64,000 nt of DNA from Bradyrhizobium yuanmingense (GCF_029167105.1 NZ_JARFML010000007.1:1-64000); one strand, 5' to 3'. Positions 8,069 to 16,724 are shown, numbered from the stretch's first letter. Numbers and translations: made by a program. Notes: generated from the sequence alone by a model not told the origin.

Positions 8069-8563
8069 TTACTGGCAGAGTTGCCGGCGGCCGTCTGCGC
8101 CCTTGAACCAGGTGCCGGGCGTACAGACGAAGCCATTGCGTTCGGCGTAGCTGCGCCTGTCCCAGCTACGATTGTCCCAGCCGCGGTCCCACGAATTGTC
8201 ATAGGCGTAGGAATTGTCCCAGCCGCGGAATGGTGCGGTGGCAATCGCACCGGCGGTGCCGATCGCAGCGCCTGCAACGCCGGCCGCCGCGCCCGCTGCG
8301 CCAGCCGCAACGTCGGTCGGCCAGAAGCCGGTGGGGCTCCTGTTCCAGTCGTTATTCCAGTCGCGGTTCGCCTGACGATAGGCCGCGCGGCGATGGCGAT
8401 AGCCGCTCTCGGTGGTGGCCTGTCCCGGTCCGAAAGTCTGGCAGTTGGCGTTTGGGAATTGCGCCGAGCAGCGGCCCTGATTGTTGACGACGGTCTGCGC
8501 CATGGCAGAGCCTGCCAGCATGGTCGCTGCGATCGCCGTGGCCCCGAGAAGCTTGATGGTCAT
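8069..8563 (-). CDS. Secreted Trp/Asp/Arg-rich hypothetical protein (164 aa)
   Basis: A clear Sec signal peptide (KLLGATAIAATMLAGSAMAQ, cleavage after AMA at about residue 22) precedes a mature part with an Ala/Gly-rich hydrophobic stretch (GAAGAAAGVAGAAIGTAGA) and W-D/N-rich repeats. The C-terminus has two Cys (VCTPGTW and RRQLCQ). This resembles the many small periplasmic or surface proteins of Bradyrhizobium. Function unknown. It is divergent from the next secreted gene, with a 280-bp control region between them. Confidence 0.7.
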   Translation of the reverse strand: MTIKLLGATAIAATMLAGSAMAQTVVNNQGRCSAQFPNANCQTFGPGQATTESGYRHRRAAYRQANRDWNNDWNRSPTGFWPTDVAAGAAGAAAGVAGAAIGTAGAIATAPFRGWDNSYAYDNSWDRGWDNRSWDRRSYAERNGFVCTPGTWFKGADGRRQLCQ

Positions 8564-8845
8564 GGTTGTTCGCTCCCATTTTGTTGACAGGAGCTAAACG
8601 CTGACGGCGCGGGACGTTCCGATGCAACCCTGGGATTTTTCGGGTGCGAGCCGTCAAACCGATGTGAGCAGCGTGAGTGTTCCAGCCGCGCGGTTCCGCG
8701 CCGTTAACGCTTCGCTAGCTCGCCGTGCAGCATTTGAGCGGCGCGCAATCCTTGCACGTTAGGCTTACCGGAAATTGGTGAGCAGGCCTTAACTCTCTCT
8801 GCGTCGCGATCGGTTAGGTTGCGCCCGGATAACCGGGGTCTCCTC

Positions 8846-9328
8846 ATGCGTGCCGTGGCACTCGCCGCCTTTCTGATCGGACTGCCTGCGACGGCGTTTG
8901 CAGCCGGCTTCGAGGTCGTCGTTCCCGGCCGTCCCGGCGTGCCGATCATTATCAACAACATCGATGCGTCCTACGCCGTCGTCGAGGGCACCTGGGGCCT
9001 CGGCAAGGGCCAGCAGGTGCAGCCCACGATCTATGGCGGTCGCTATATCGCCGAGCGGCAGCCCGACCACGTCGGCCATTATTATCCGACGCTGGGCTTG
9101 CGACCGGGCTACGGCCGGCTCGAGGTCGAGCCGCCGGCGAACCGCAAATTGCCCAAGCCCGCCGAGAGCTACCACCAGAGCTGGGGCGCATCGTCCGCGC
9201 CGCTGCCGGTGCAGATGGATCCGCCCGTCGATCCGCCGCCGGTGATCTACGCGCCCGAGATCAACGACCGTCCTCGGCCGCCTCGGCCGCGGCCGCGCAC
9301 AGAGATCCCCGGCAGGCCGCCGGGTTGA
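8846..9328 (+). CDS. Secreted Pro-rich hypothetical protein (160 aa)
   Basis: The ATG at 8846 directly precedes a signal peptide (AVALAAFLIGLPATAFAA). The mature protein has a globular start (VPGRPGVPIIINNIDASYAVV, with PTIYGGRYIAER downstream) and a Pro/Arg-rich tail. It lies 40 bp upstream of another secreted protein on the same strand and may be co-transcribed with it. Family known to me only as hypothetical. Confidence 0.7.
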   Translation: MRAVALAAFLIGLPATAFAAGFEVVVPGRPGVPIIINNIDASYAVVEGTWGLGKGQQVQPTIYGGRYIAERQPDHVGHYYPTLGLRPGYGRLEVEPPANRKLPKPAESYHQSWGASSAPLPVQMDPPVDPPPVIYAPEINDRPRPPRPRPRTEIPGRPPG

Positions 9329-9368
9329 GAACGTCAAAACCAAAAACGGAAATCAACAGGAGAGAGTA

Positions 9369-9881
9369 ATGCGTCAGATGATTTCGGGACTGGTCGCGGC
9401 AACTGCCGTGATGTTCGCCGCCACCGCGCCTGCCGCGGCCTGCGGCTTCACCACCTGCGCGCCGATTGCGCCGGTCTATTCCGGCTGCAACACCGGCTGC
9501 GGCGGTTACGGCTACGGGTATGGTTACGGCTACGGCACCTATGAGCGTCTCGCCGAACCGACCACGCAATATTACTACGTCAATCAGGGTCCGACCTATA
9601 CAGGTCCGGGCGCCTTCGCGCCGTATCCGACCTATCGCGAGGACGCGGTCGTCGCGCCCGCCAATTACGGCTATGGCTATGGCTATCGTGCCGCTGCGGT
9701 CGCGCCGCCGGCCGCTTATCCCTATCGCCGCCCGTACTTCCGTCCCTATCGCTACGGCTACGGCCCGCGCTACGGCTATCTGCCGCGCGTGCACTACGGC
9801 CATGCTCACCGCTACGGCTACGCCCACCGCCATGCGCCGCGTTATTATGGCGGTCACCGCGTGCTGCGCCGCTATTACTGA
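9369..9881 (+). CDS. Secreted Gly/Tyr-rich protein (170 aa)
   Basis: GGAGAGAGT lies just before ATG 9369. A signal peptide ending at about APAAA is followed by a Cys-containing region and low-complexity YGYGYGYG tracts, then His/Arg/Tyr-rich repeats (RYGYAHRHAPRYYGG). Such Gly-Tyr proteins are exported and may associate with the cell surface or matrix. An intrinsic terminator follows 23 bp downstream. Confidence 0.75.
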   Translation: MRQMISGLVAATAVMFAATAPAAACGFTTCAPIAPVYSGCNTGCGGYGYGYGYGYGTYERLAEPTTQYYYVNQGPTYTGPGAFAPYPTYREDAVVAPANYGYGYGYRAAAVAPPAAYPYRRPYFRPYRYGYGPRYGYLPRVHYGHAHRYGYAHRHAPRYYGGHRVLRRYY

Positions 9882-9904
9882 TCTCTGATCGGTCGAGTGA
9901 AGAG

Positions 9905-9936
9905 ACGCCCGTTCGCGTGATGCGGACGGGCGTTTT
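9905..9936 (+). terminator. Intrinsic terminator of the secreted-protein genes
   Basis: A 12-bp stem (ACGCCCGTTCGC pairing with GCGGACGGGCGT, one G-T pair) with a 5-nt loop is followed by TTTT. It ends transcription from the Gly/Tyr-rich gene. Confidence 0.85.
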
Positions 9937-10141
9937 GCTTTATCTTGAAAACAACCCCATGCACAGTAGCCGGCAACAGGGAAATCAAGGACTTGAAGCG
10001 CAATGTGCGCGAGATGAGCGAGCATCGCTCATTAGCCCGTTGTTCGAGCCCAGATTTCGGAAAAACAGAGATCTCGAATTGATCCGTCGGGCAAAACAGG
10101 GCTAGTATGGCATCGTCCGGATATGCGCGGTGCCCTAAGCG

Positions 10142-10972
10142 CTAGCGCTTCATCAGCCCCAGCCGGGTCGCGCCGACATAAAGCGAGAGTACGGCCGCAT
10201 TCGAGACGTTGAGGCTCTTGATCTCGCCTGGCATGTCGAGCCGCGCCACGACGCTGCAGGTCTCGCGCGTCAATTGCCGCAAGCCTTTGCCTTCGGCCCC
10301 GAGCACCAACGCGAGCGGCTCGCGCAATGCGACGTTCGAGAGATCCTCGGTACCTTCGCTGTCGAGACCGACCGTCTGGAAGCCGCGCTCGTTCAACGCC
10401 GTCAAGGCGCGGGCGAGATTTTGCACCGTGACGACAGGCACAAGCTCCAGCGCGCCGGAGGCGGCCTTGGCGAGCACGCCGGTCGCCTCGGGGCTGTGAC
10501 GCGCCGTGGTGACGATCGCGTTCACAGCGAAGGCTGCGGCCGAGCGCAGGATGGCACCCACATTGTGGGGATCGGTGATCTGATCCAGCACCAGCACCAT
10601 GCCTTCCTGCTTGAGCGTCTCGATGTCCGGCGAGGGCAGGGGATCGGCCTCGGCGAGCAGGCCCTGATGCACGGCGTCGGGCGACAGCAGCCGGTCGATC
10701 TCCTGGGGACGGACGATCTCGGGCGCGATGGGGGTCGCGATGTTTTCGTCCGCCAGCCGCCGCGCGGCGTTCTCGGTCAGGGTCAGCTTGCGGATCCGCC
10801 GCTGCGGGTTGGCGAGCGCCATGGTGACGGTGTGCCAGCCATAGAGAATGACCGGGCCGTCGCCTTGCGAATCACGGTCGCGCCAGGCCGGCCGGCCGGC
10901 CGATTTTCCGGGCCTGTTGAAGGGCTTAGCCCCGCCGCGAGCCCCCTTGGGGCCGAATTTTCGATCCTTCAT
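10142..10972 (-). CDS. rlmB: 23S rRNA (guanosine-2'-O-)-methyltransferase RlmB, SpoU/TrmH family
   Basis: A basic N-terminal tail is followed by the substrate-binding domain (ILYGWHTVTMALANP) and a C-terminal SPOUT domain with the three trefoil-knot motifs: DQITDPHNVGAILRSA, LGAEGKGLR and IKSLNVSNAAVLSLY. The enzyme 2'-O-methylates G2251 of 23S rRNA using SAM. ATG 10972 is preferred to the open extension to 11008. It is divergent from tRNA-Tyr. The TrmH subgroup is certain; the exact target is by family similarity. Confidence 0.88.
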   Translation of the reverse strand: MKDRKFGPKGARGGAKPFNRPGKSAGRPAWRDRDSQGDGPVILYGWHTVTMALANPQRRIRKLTLTENAARRLADENIATPIAPEIVRPQEIDRLLSPDAVHQGLLAEADPLPSPDIETLKQEGMVLVLDQITDPHNVGAILRSAAAFAVNAIVTTARHSPEATGVLAKAASGALELVPVVTVQNLARALTALNERGFQTVGLDSEGTEDLSNVALREPLALVLGAEGKGLRQLTRETCSVVARLDMPGEIKSLNVSNAAVLSLYVGATRLGLMKR

Positions 10973-11048
10973 GGGCTCGCTTCTGTCATGGGTTCCGGAA
11001 TATGGCAATTTCGATGCCTGCGAGGGCGATTTTAGCTGCCTGCCTCGG

Positions 11049-11078
11049 TTGACTTTGCCCCACCGCTTCGCCCATAAA
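11049..11078 (+). promoter_or_regulatory. Promoter of tRNA-Tyr
   Basis: TTGACT at 11049-11054 and CATAAA at 11073-11078 are separated by 18 bp. They lie about 100 bp before the tRNA on its strand, a good sigma70-type match. Confidence 0.55.
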
Positions 11079-11179
11079 CGCGCCCGGTCGCGCCCCGATC
11101 CGGGCTGTCGCGGCCTTCACGTTCCATGGCCGTCTTCGGTCCGCCGGCAAGGTCCGGCCCGATTGTGCTGCCGTCGAGC

Positions 11180-11265
11180 GGGGGAGTGTCCCGAGTGGCA
11201 AAGGGAGCTGACTGTAAATCAGCCGCCTCATGGCTTCGCAGGTTCGAGTCCTGCCTCCCCCACCA
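11180..11265 (+). tRNA. tRNA-Tyr (GTA anticodon)
   Basis: Acceptor GGGGGAG pairs with CTCCCCC. The anticodon arm CTGACTGTAAATCAG has GTA in the loop. A long class II variable arm, the T-loop TTCGAGT and an encoded CCA follow. At 86 nt it has the expected class II length. Confidence 0.95.
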
Positions 11266-11267
11266 TC

Positions 11268-11354
11268 CTGCTTCGCGCTGACGCGCTTCGCAGGATTGTA
11301 GCCTTTCACTGCGCGAAGCAGGATGCCCTCCGAAGCCTTGGCGAAGGAGGGCGG
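11268..11354. repeat. Inverted repeats between tRNA-Tyr and the GIY-YIG gene
   Basis: CCTGCTTCGCG just after the tRNA is inverted as CGCGAAGCAGG near 11312-11322. The imperfect palindrome CCCTCCGAAGCC...GGCGAAGGAGGG follows at about 11327-11352, supplying GGAGG upstream of the GIY-YIG start. Such structures could form a transcript-end hairpin. Confidence 0.45.
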
Positions 11355-11359
11355 CGTCG

Positions 11360-11602
11360 ATGCACTATGTCTATCTTCTGGAGAGCGAAGCGTTCGTAGG
11401 TCAGCGTTATATCGGCCTGACGACGAATCTCAAGCAGCGCTTGGCAAACCACAATGCAGGCAAGTCACCGCACAGGTCGAAGTACATGCCCTGGCGACTG
11501 GTGACTTACGTGGCCTTCTCGGACATCGCGAAGGCACGTGCGTTTGAGCGTTACTTGAAATCTGGTTCGGGCCACGCCTTCGCGAAGAAGAGACTCTGGT
11601 GA
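11360..11602 (+). CDS. Single-domain GIY-YIG nuclease family protein (80 aa)
   Basis: The protein begins MHYVYLLES and continues YIGLTTNLKQRLANHNAGKS, the YVYLL...YIG...R...H.N.G pattern of UPF0213/YhbQ-like GIY-YIG proteins. It ends with F.ERYLKSGSG. Catalytic Tyr residues and the Arg of the second helix are present. GGAGG precedes the start. The family has nuclease folds; biological roles of the single-domain members are unclear. Confidence 0.85.
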   Translation: MHYVYLLESEAFVGQRYIGLTTNLKQRLANHNAGKSPHRSKYMPWRLVTYVAFSDIAKARAFERYLKSGSGHAFAKKRLW

Positions 11603-11622
11603 GCGAACACGCTCCGAAACCG

Positions 11623-12654
11623 CTACCCCATCATCTCCCGCACCATCGGCACCACCTTCCGCCCGTAGAGCTCGATGCTCCGCATTAGCTTCTCGTGCGG
11701 TAACGGCCCCGCCGAATACTTCAGCTGAAACCGCGAAAGGCCGAGCGCCTTCGCCGTCTTCGCGATCTTGCGCGCCACCGTCTTGGGCGAGCCGACATAG
11801 AGCGAGCCGTGCTCGGCCTCGTGGACGAACTCGTCGCGTCCCATCGGCGGCCAGCCGCGCTCCTTGCCGATGCGGTCGCGCATCGCCTTGTAATCGGGCC
11901 ACAGTTCCTCACGCGCCTGCGCGTCCGTCTCGGCGACGTAGCCCGGCGAATGCACCCCGATCGGCTGGGCCGGGCGGCCGAATTCCTTGAATGCGCGGTG
12001 ATAGAGCTCGACGTAAGGCGTAAAGCGCGCGGGATCGCCGCCGATGATCGCGAGCATCAGGGGCAGATCGTAATGCGCGGCGCGCACCACCGATTGCGGA
12101 CTGCCGCCGACGCCGATCCAGGTTTTCAGCTTGCCGTTCTCGACCGGCGGATAGACCAGTTGATCTTTCAGCGGCGGACGCAGCTTGCCTTGCCAGGTGA
12201 CCGGCTGCTGCGACAAGAGCGCGGCGAACAGATCGAGCTTCTCCTCGAACAGCTCTTCGTATTTGCGCAGGTCGAAGCCGAACAGCGGGAAGGATTCGGT
12301 GAACGAGCCGCGGCCGAGGATCACCTCGGCGCGTCCGTTCGAGACCGCATCCAGTGTGGCAAAGCGCTGGAACACGCGGATGGGATCGTCCGAAGACAGC
12401 ACCGTCACGGCGGAGCCGAGATGGATGCGCTTCGTGCGCGATGCGATCGCCGCGAGCACGGTTTCAGGCGAGGAGATCGCAAAATCGGCGCGGTGATGCT
12501 CGCCGAGTCCGATGAAGTCGAGCCCAAGCTCGTCGGCCAGCACCGCCTCGTCGACGACGTTGCGGATCACCTGCGCATGCGGGATCATGTCGCCTGAGGT
12601 GTTCCTGGTGACGTCGCCAAAGGTATCCAGTCCGAATTCGAGCGGTGCGGTCAT
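11623..12654 (-). CDS. LLM class flavin-dependent oxidoreductase (343 aa)
   Basis: The TIM-barrel luciferase-like monooxygenase pattern is clear: LEFGLDTFGD at the start, DFIGLGEHHR at about residues 45-54, LGSAVTVLSSDDPIRVFQRFATLD and GRAEVILGRGSF. Such enzymes oxidise substrates using FMNH2 or F420. Substrate unknown. It is convergent with the GIY-YIG gene and separated from the helicase gene by about 105 bp. Confidence 0.85.
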   Translation of the reverse strand: MTAPLEFGLDTFGDVTRNTSGDMIPHAQVIRNVVDEAVLADELGLDFIGLGEHHRADFAISSPETVLAAIASRTKRIHLGSAVTVLSSDDPIRVFQRFATLDAVSNGRAEVILGRGSFTESFPLFGFDLRKYEELFEEKLDLFAALLSQQPVTWQGKLRPPLKDQLVYPPVENGKLKTWIGVGGSPQSVVRAAHYDLPLMLAIIGGDPARFTPYVELYHRAFKEFGRPAQPIGVHSPGYVAETDAQAREELWPDYKAMRDRIGKERGWPPMGRDEFVHEAEHGSLYVGSPKTVARKIAKTAKALGLSRFQLKYSAGPLPHEKLMRSIELYGRKVVPMVREMMG

Positions 12655-12760
12655 CGATCAAGTCTCTGTGGGAGCATGGACGACACTTAATGGGCAGGTG
12701 CACCGTCACAAGGCAGCATTTCGGAAATGCTCGGTTTCCGTTTGCTTGACCGCGGCAGCG

Positions 12761-14869
12761 CTACCGCCACATCCCGCGCATCCTTGCCCCGATGTCGATC
12801 TTCGGCCCCTGCGCCGCGCTGCGCGCGGCGCCGCTTGCTGCCTTCGGCCAGGCCGTGCGCTCGAACAAATAGACCAATTGCTCCGGGATGAAGCGGGTGC
12901 GCGAGGCATAGACGTGGCGGTCGCCCCTGGCGGCCTGGCCGTGCACGAAGAAGCGCTGCGGCACGACGAGGTGGAGATCGTCCTTGGCGCGGGTCATCGC
13001 GACATAGAGCAGGCGGCGCTCCTCCTCGAGCTCGGCGCTGGTCCCGGCGCCGAGATCGGACGGCATGCAGCCGTCGACGACGTTGAGCACGAACACCGAT
13101 TTCCACTCCTGGCCCTTGGCGGAGTGGATGGTGGAGAGGATCAGGTAATCCTCGTCGCGCAAGGGTGGACCTGATTTGTCGCTGGTCGCATCCGGCGGAT
13201 CGAGCGTGAGCTCGGTCAAAAATTTCTCGCGCGAGGCATAGCCGCTCGCGATCTGCTCGAGCTGCATCAGATCGGCGCGGCGCGTCTCGGCATCCTCGTG
13301 CATGCGATCGAGGTGCGGCTCATACCAGAGCCGCACCCGTTCGAGGTCGACGGGCCATTCCGAATAGCGCAAGTTCTCGACCGTGCGGACGAAACAGGTC
13401 CAGTCCTCGCCCGTGCGCGCCGGCCCCGGCAGCCGGCCGAGCGCGGCGAGCGGGTCGGTGCTCTCCGCCATCTGGTCGAGCACGCGCTGTGCGGTCGCGG
13501 GGCCCACGCCTGGCAGCAGGTGCAGGATACGAAAGCCGGCGACGCGGTCGCGCGGATTCTCGGCGAAGCGCAACAGGGCCAGCACGTCCTTGACATGCGC
13601 GGCATCGAGGAATTTCAGCCCGCCGAACTTGACGAAGGGGATGTTGCGGCGGGTCAGCTCGATCTCCAGCGGACCCGAATGCGACGAGGTGCGGAACAGC
13701 ACCGCCTGGTGCTTGAGCAGCGCGCCTTGCTCGCGGTTCGCCAGCACCGCCTCGACGATGTAGCGCGCCTGGTCGGCCTCGTCGTGCACGGTGACGAGCT
13801 GCGGCTTTTGCCCGGAAGCGCGGTCGGTCCAGAGGTTCTTGGTGAAGCGCTCGCGGGCGAGGCCGATCACGCCGTTCGCCGCCGACAGCACCGCCTGCGT
13901 CGAGCGGTAATTGCGGTCGAGCGTGATCATCTCCGCGCGCGGCGAGAAGCTCTGCGGAAAGTCCAGGATGTTGCGCACGGTGGCGGCGCGGAACGAATAG
14001 ATCGACTGCGCGTCGTCGCCGACCACGGTGAGGCCGCGTCCGTCGGGCTTGAGCGCCAGCAGGATCGAGGATTGCAGACGGTTGGTGTCCTGATATTCGT
14101 CGACCAGCACGTGGTCGAAGCGGCCGCCGATTTCTTCGGCGATCAGCGCATCGCTCATCATCTGCGACCAGTACAGCAGCAAATCGTCGTAATCGAGCAC
14201 GTGCTGGGCCTGCTTGGCCTCGACATAGGCGGCGAACAGACCCTTCAGCTCGGCGGCCCAGCCCGCGCACCAGGGATAATGCTGGGCGAGCACCTTCTCG
14301 ATCTCCATCTCGGCATTGACGCAGCGGGAATAGATCGACAGGCAGGTGCCCTTGGCCGGAAAGCGGCTCTCGGTCTTCGACAGGCCGCGCTCGTGCCGAA
14401 CCAGGTTCATCAGGTCGGCAGAATCCTCGCGGTCATGGATTGTGAAGGCGGGATCGACGCCGATCCGCTCGGCATATTCGCGCAGGAGCCGCGCGCCGAT
14501 GCCGTGGAAGGTGCCGGCCCAGGTCAGCGCATCGCGCATGATCGCGGCGTTGTTCTCGCCCAGCACCTTGCGCGCGATGCGCTCGACCCTTCCGGCCATT
14601 TCCGCGGCCGCGCGGCGGGAGAACGTCATCAGCAGGATGCGGCGGGGATCGGCGCCCGCGACGATCAGATGCGCGACGCGGTGCGCGAGCGTGTTGGTCT
14701 TGCCGGAGCCGGCACCGGCGATGACGAGCAGGGGGCCGCCCACGATTGCCCCATCGGCCATGCCATGCTCGACGGCGCGGCGCTGCTCCGCATTGAGCGT
14801 GTCCAGATATGTCGCCACGAATCGCCCCGGTGAAAGGATGAGACTCGGCGATCCCGGCGCGAATCGCAA
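12761..14869 (-). CDS. UvrD/Rep-family ATP-dependent DNA helicase
   Basis: All superfamily 1A helicase motifs are visible: I (VIAGAGSGKTNTLAHRV), II (LVDEYQDTN), III (VVGDDAQSIYSFR), IV (LDRNYRST), V (STIHSAKGQEW) and VI (LLYVAMTRAKDDL). Length of about 700 aa fits UvrD/PcrA/Rep 3'-5' helicases. The family initially reads LDTLNAEQRRAVEHG, so the GTG at 14818 may be the real start instead of the upstream ATG. It is not the canonical UvrD of the genome for certain; a second paralog is common in Bradyrhizobium. Confidence 0.9.
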   Translation of the reverse strand: MRFAPGSPSLILSPGRFVATYLDTLNAEQRRAVEHGMADGAIVGGPLLVIAGAGSGKTNTLAHRVAHLIVAGADPRRILLMTFSRRAAAEMAGRVERIARKVLGENNAAIMRDALTWAGTFHGIGARLLREYAERIGVDPAFTIHDREDSADLMNLVRHERGLSKTESRFPAKGTCLSIYSRCVNAEMEIEKVLAQHYPWCAGWAAELKGLFAAYVEAKQAQHVLDYDDLLLYWSQMMSDALIAEEIGGRFDHVLVDEYQDTNRLQSSILLALKPDGRGLTVVGDDAQSIYSFRAATVRNILDFPQSFSPRAEMITLDRNYRSTQAVLSAANGVIGLARERFTKNLWTDRASGQKPQLVTVHDEADQARYIVEAVLANREQGALLKHQAVLFRTSSHSGPLEIELTRRNIPFVKFGGLKFLDAAHVKDVLALLRFAENPRDRVAGFRILHLLPGVGPATAQRVLDQMAESTDPLAALGRLPGPARTGEDWTCFVRTVENLRYSEWPVDLERVRLWYEPHLDRMHEDAETRRADLMQLEQIASGYASREKFLTELTLDPPDATSDKSGPPLRDEDYLILSTIHSAKGQEWKSVFVLNVVDGCMPSDLGAGTSAELEEERRLLYVAMTRAKDDLHLVVPQRFFVHGQAARGDRHVYASRTRFIPEQLVYLFERTAWPKAASGAARSAAQGPKIDIGARMRGMWR

Positions 14870-14940
14870 TGCGGCTGGACGGAACTGGAATTAGGATTTA
14901 GGGGGAAGACGGCCCTTTGGTTCCAGCACCCCATGGCGAG

Positions 14941-15531
14941 ATGACCGAGCTCAAGCCCGAACAATTCGAGATGCGGCGGCTGGAGTCGCTCAGCAACACC
15001 ATTTTCGGCGTCGCCATGACGCTGCTGGCCTACGACCTGCCGAAGTCGGCGGTGTTCACGAGCGCCCCTGGCTGGAGCGAACTGGCCCATGTCTATTCGG
15101 GCAAGCTGGCTGGGCTGGCGCTGAGCTTCATCATCGCGGGCGTGTTCTGGATCAGCCATCACCGCCGACTGGCGCGCCAGCCGATCGGCACTCGTGGCGA
15201 CGTCATCCTCAATCTGTTCTTCCTGCTCTCGATCGTGCTGCTGCCGGTCACCAACGGCCTCTACACCAACTACGCCATGAGCAGCGCGGTGGCGGTGCTC
15301 TACGGCCTGCACCTGACCACGATCGCCGGGCTCAATGCCTTGTTGTGGTGGGCCATCCTGCGCGGCTGGGGCCGCGAGATCATGGCTTCGCTGTTTCCGG
15401 TCGCCGTGTTCATCCCGGGCACGATCGTTGCGGCGTTCGCGCCGCAAGCCGCACCCTTCCTTTGGTTCATCGCTTTCGGCGGCATCGTGATCCGGCGCTT
15501 CCTTCCCAAGGGGGCCGGGCCGGACGCGTAG
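14941..15531 (+). CDS. TMEM175 family potassium channel-like protein (DUF1211)
   Basis: About six hydrophobic segments and the N-terminal signature RRLESLSNTIFGVAMTLLAY identify a bacterial TMEM175/DUF1211 protein, a K+-leak channel family in the inner membrane. The usual FSD triplet in the first helix is replaced by LSN, which may affect gating or selectivity. ATG 14941 is preferred over an open extension to 14917. Confidence 0.8.
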   Translation: MTELKPEQFEMRRLESLSNTIFGVAMTLLAYDLPKSAVFTSAPGWSELAHVYSGKLAGLALSFIIAGVFWISHHRRLARQPIGTRGDVILNLFFLLSIVLLPVTNGLYTNYAMSSAVAVLYGLHLTTIAGLNALLWWAILRGWGREIMASLFPVAVFIPGTIVAAFAPQAAPFLWFIAFGGIVIRRFLPKGAGPDA

Positions 15532-15534
15532 GGC

Positions 15535-15915
15535 TCAGCCGGATGTCGCGCCGAACCCATCGGCCGGCACGTAAAGCTTGACCGGGCGGATCTCGTACAC
15601 CGCCGTCGGATTGACCGCGCGCAGCTTCCGCGCCGCTTCGATCGCCTCCTCCTCGGAGGCGCATTGCATCAAGTGGAAGCCGAGAAGCTGCTCCTTGGTC
15701 TCGGCAAACGGCCCGTCCAGCACCATTCCCGCGCCGGGGCCCCGCAAGGTGCGGGCCTTCCGGGTCTCATCCAGCCGGGCCGCCGGTCCAAACTGCCCGC
15801 TGGCCCGCAGCGGCGCCTGAACCTCGATGACTTTGGCGACGACCGCGGCGTCCTGCTCCGGCGTCCAGGACAGGACCTCGTCTTCCACGTGATAGGCCAG
15901 GATGGCGTACAGCAT
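15535..15915 (-). CDS. YciI-like protein (126 aa)
   Basis: MLYAILAYHVEDEV starts a compact ferredoxin-like fold with the conserved DGPFAETKEQLLGFHL block (about residues 65-80) and ASEEEAIEAARKL. YCII-related proteins are small, sometimes fused to sigma factors, with an uncertain enzymatic role. ATG 15915 fits the family start; the frame stays open upstream. It is convergent with the TMEM175 gene (3-bp gap). Confidence 0.85.
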   Translation of the reverse strand: MLYAILAYHVEDEVLSWTPEQDAAVVAKVIEVQAPLRASGQFGPAARLDETRKARTLRGPGAGMVLDGPFAETKEQLLGFHLMQCASEEEAIEAARKLRAVNPTAVYEIRPVKLYVPADGFGATSG

Positions 15916-16123
15916 CGTCACCTCGTTCTTTTCTGCTTTTGTTTCTGCGCAAGTCCTGAGGACGTGGCATGGCGGCCCGTGCCGACACTCGAAGCAAAAT
16001 ATTGCGTGGCCGGCAAGCGGTGAAACCGTCCTGAAACCCGATTGCGCCCTTGCCACATGAACGCCGCCGGAACGGGTCGCGACTGATGAACCACAAACAA
16101 CAAGTTCTTTGCTGGAGGCGGCA

Positions 16124-16309
16124 ATGTCGGGTCACACCATCAAGATCATCTGCGACGCGCGGCGGGCGGGACAATCGGAGCCGGCCGATCTGCACGACCA
16201 GGCCGGCCACCACCGCTATTACGGCAGCTCGGCCGAGAACGGCGGCGAACGAATTGTCGAGAGCCGGCGCGGCAAACGGCGGCGCGTGCTCGGCATCTTC
16301 GGCTTCTGA
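16124..16309 (+). CDS. Small basic hypothetical protein (61 aa)
   Basis: A clear Shine-Dalgarno (GGAGG at 16114-16118) precedes ATG 16124. The 61-aa product is basic, with HHRYYG and a RRGKRRR cluster near the C-terminus. No signal or membrane segment. Conserved-looking but unnamed. Confidence 0.6.
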   Translation: MSGHTIKIICDARRAGQSEPADLHDQAGHHRYYGSSAENGGERIVESRRGKRRRVLGIFGF

Positions 16310-16336
16310 AGCCTTTCGCCGAGACCGGCGTTCGAA

Positions 16337-16540
16337 ATGGACCTCCTGCAGATATCGATCGCGGCGATTCCGTTCCTGCTCGCGCTGATGAGCCGGACCT
16401 CAAAGGCCATCGTCCCCTGCCTTCTGACGAGCCTGTTCACGGTGCTGCTCGGCGAGGCGCCGCATCGCGCGGTCGTGGCCTGGTGCGTCGGCATGCTGAT
16501 CGCCGCCGTCGCGCTGCGCGAGCGGCTTCGCGCCGGATGA
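16337..16540 (+). CDS. Small two-helix membrane protein (67 aa)
   Basis: Two or three hydrophobic stretches (LLQISIAAIPFLLALM and AVVAWCVGMLIAAVAL) and a basic end (RERLRAG) indicate a small inner-membrane protein. It starts 28 bp after the preceding gene and is probably in the same transcript. Function unknown. Confidence 0.5.
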   Translation: MDLLQISIAAIPFLLALMSRTSKAIVPCLLTSLFTVLLGEAPHRAVVAWCVGMLIAAVALRERLRAG

Positions 16541-16585
16541 CCCGGCCGATCCCATTTCCAAGGAAATCTGAGAGAGAGACATCCA

Positions 16586-16619
16586 AAGAAAAGGCGCGGC
16601 GGGGAAGCCCCGTCGCGCC
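16586..16619 (-). terminator. Intrinsic terminator of rreB
   Basis: On the minus strand GGCGCGACGGGG, CTT, CCCCGCCGCGCC forms a 12-bp hairpin with one A-C mismatch, followed by TTTTCTTT. On the plus strand the hairpin also forms but lacks a good T-tract, so it mainly serves the minus-strand gene. Confidence 0.85.
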
Positions 16620-16678
16620 CGATTTCTTGCTCGCTGGTCCAGGGCTGAGAGCGCCCCGATGCCAAGCCCAATCAAAGC

Positions 16679-16723
16679 CTAGCGGGCGATCCCAGCGAGG
16701 TGACAGCGCTTGAGATAAGACAC
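16679..16723 (-). CDS. rreB: rreB: 14-codon ORF with extended Shine-Dalgarno
   Basis: A GTG-started 14-codon frame (MSYLKRCHLAGIAR) lies on the minus strand. The 17 bases GAAAGGAGGTGATCCAG (16739-16723) are complementary to the 16S rRNA 3' end, and the last G is the first base of the start codon. A promoter begins about 36-40 bp upstream and a terminator ends the RNA near 16586, giving about 165 nt. This matches the small mRNA rreB described in Bradyrhizobium, which is conserved in Bradyrhizobiaceae, strongly bound by 30S subunits and poorly translated. The assignment rests on memory of that report. Confidence 0.9.
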   Translation of the reverse strand: MSYLKRCHLAGIAR

Positions 16724-16724
16724 T

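Noticed and set aside
9937-10141. A small coding frame between the terminator and rlmB (about 9960-10085)
   Set aside because: One frame looks partly protein-like but it has no start codon with a ribosome site and no recognisable relative. Left as non-coding.
13298-14833. A plus-strand frame of 511 codons opposite the helicase gene
   Set aside because: All helicase motifs are on the minus strand; the opposite frame is compositional.
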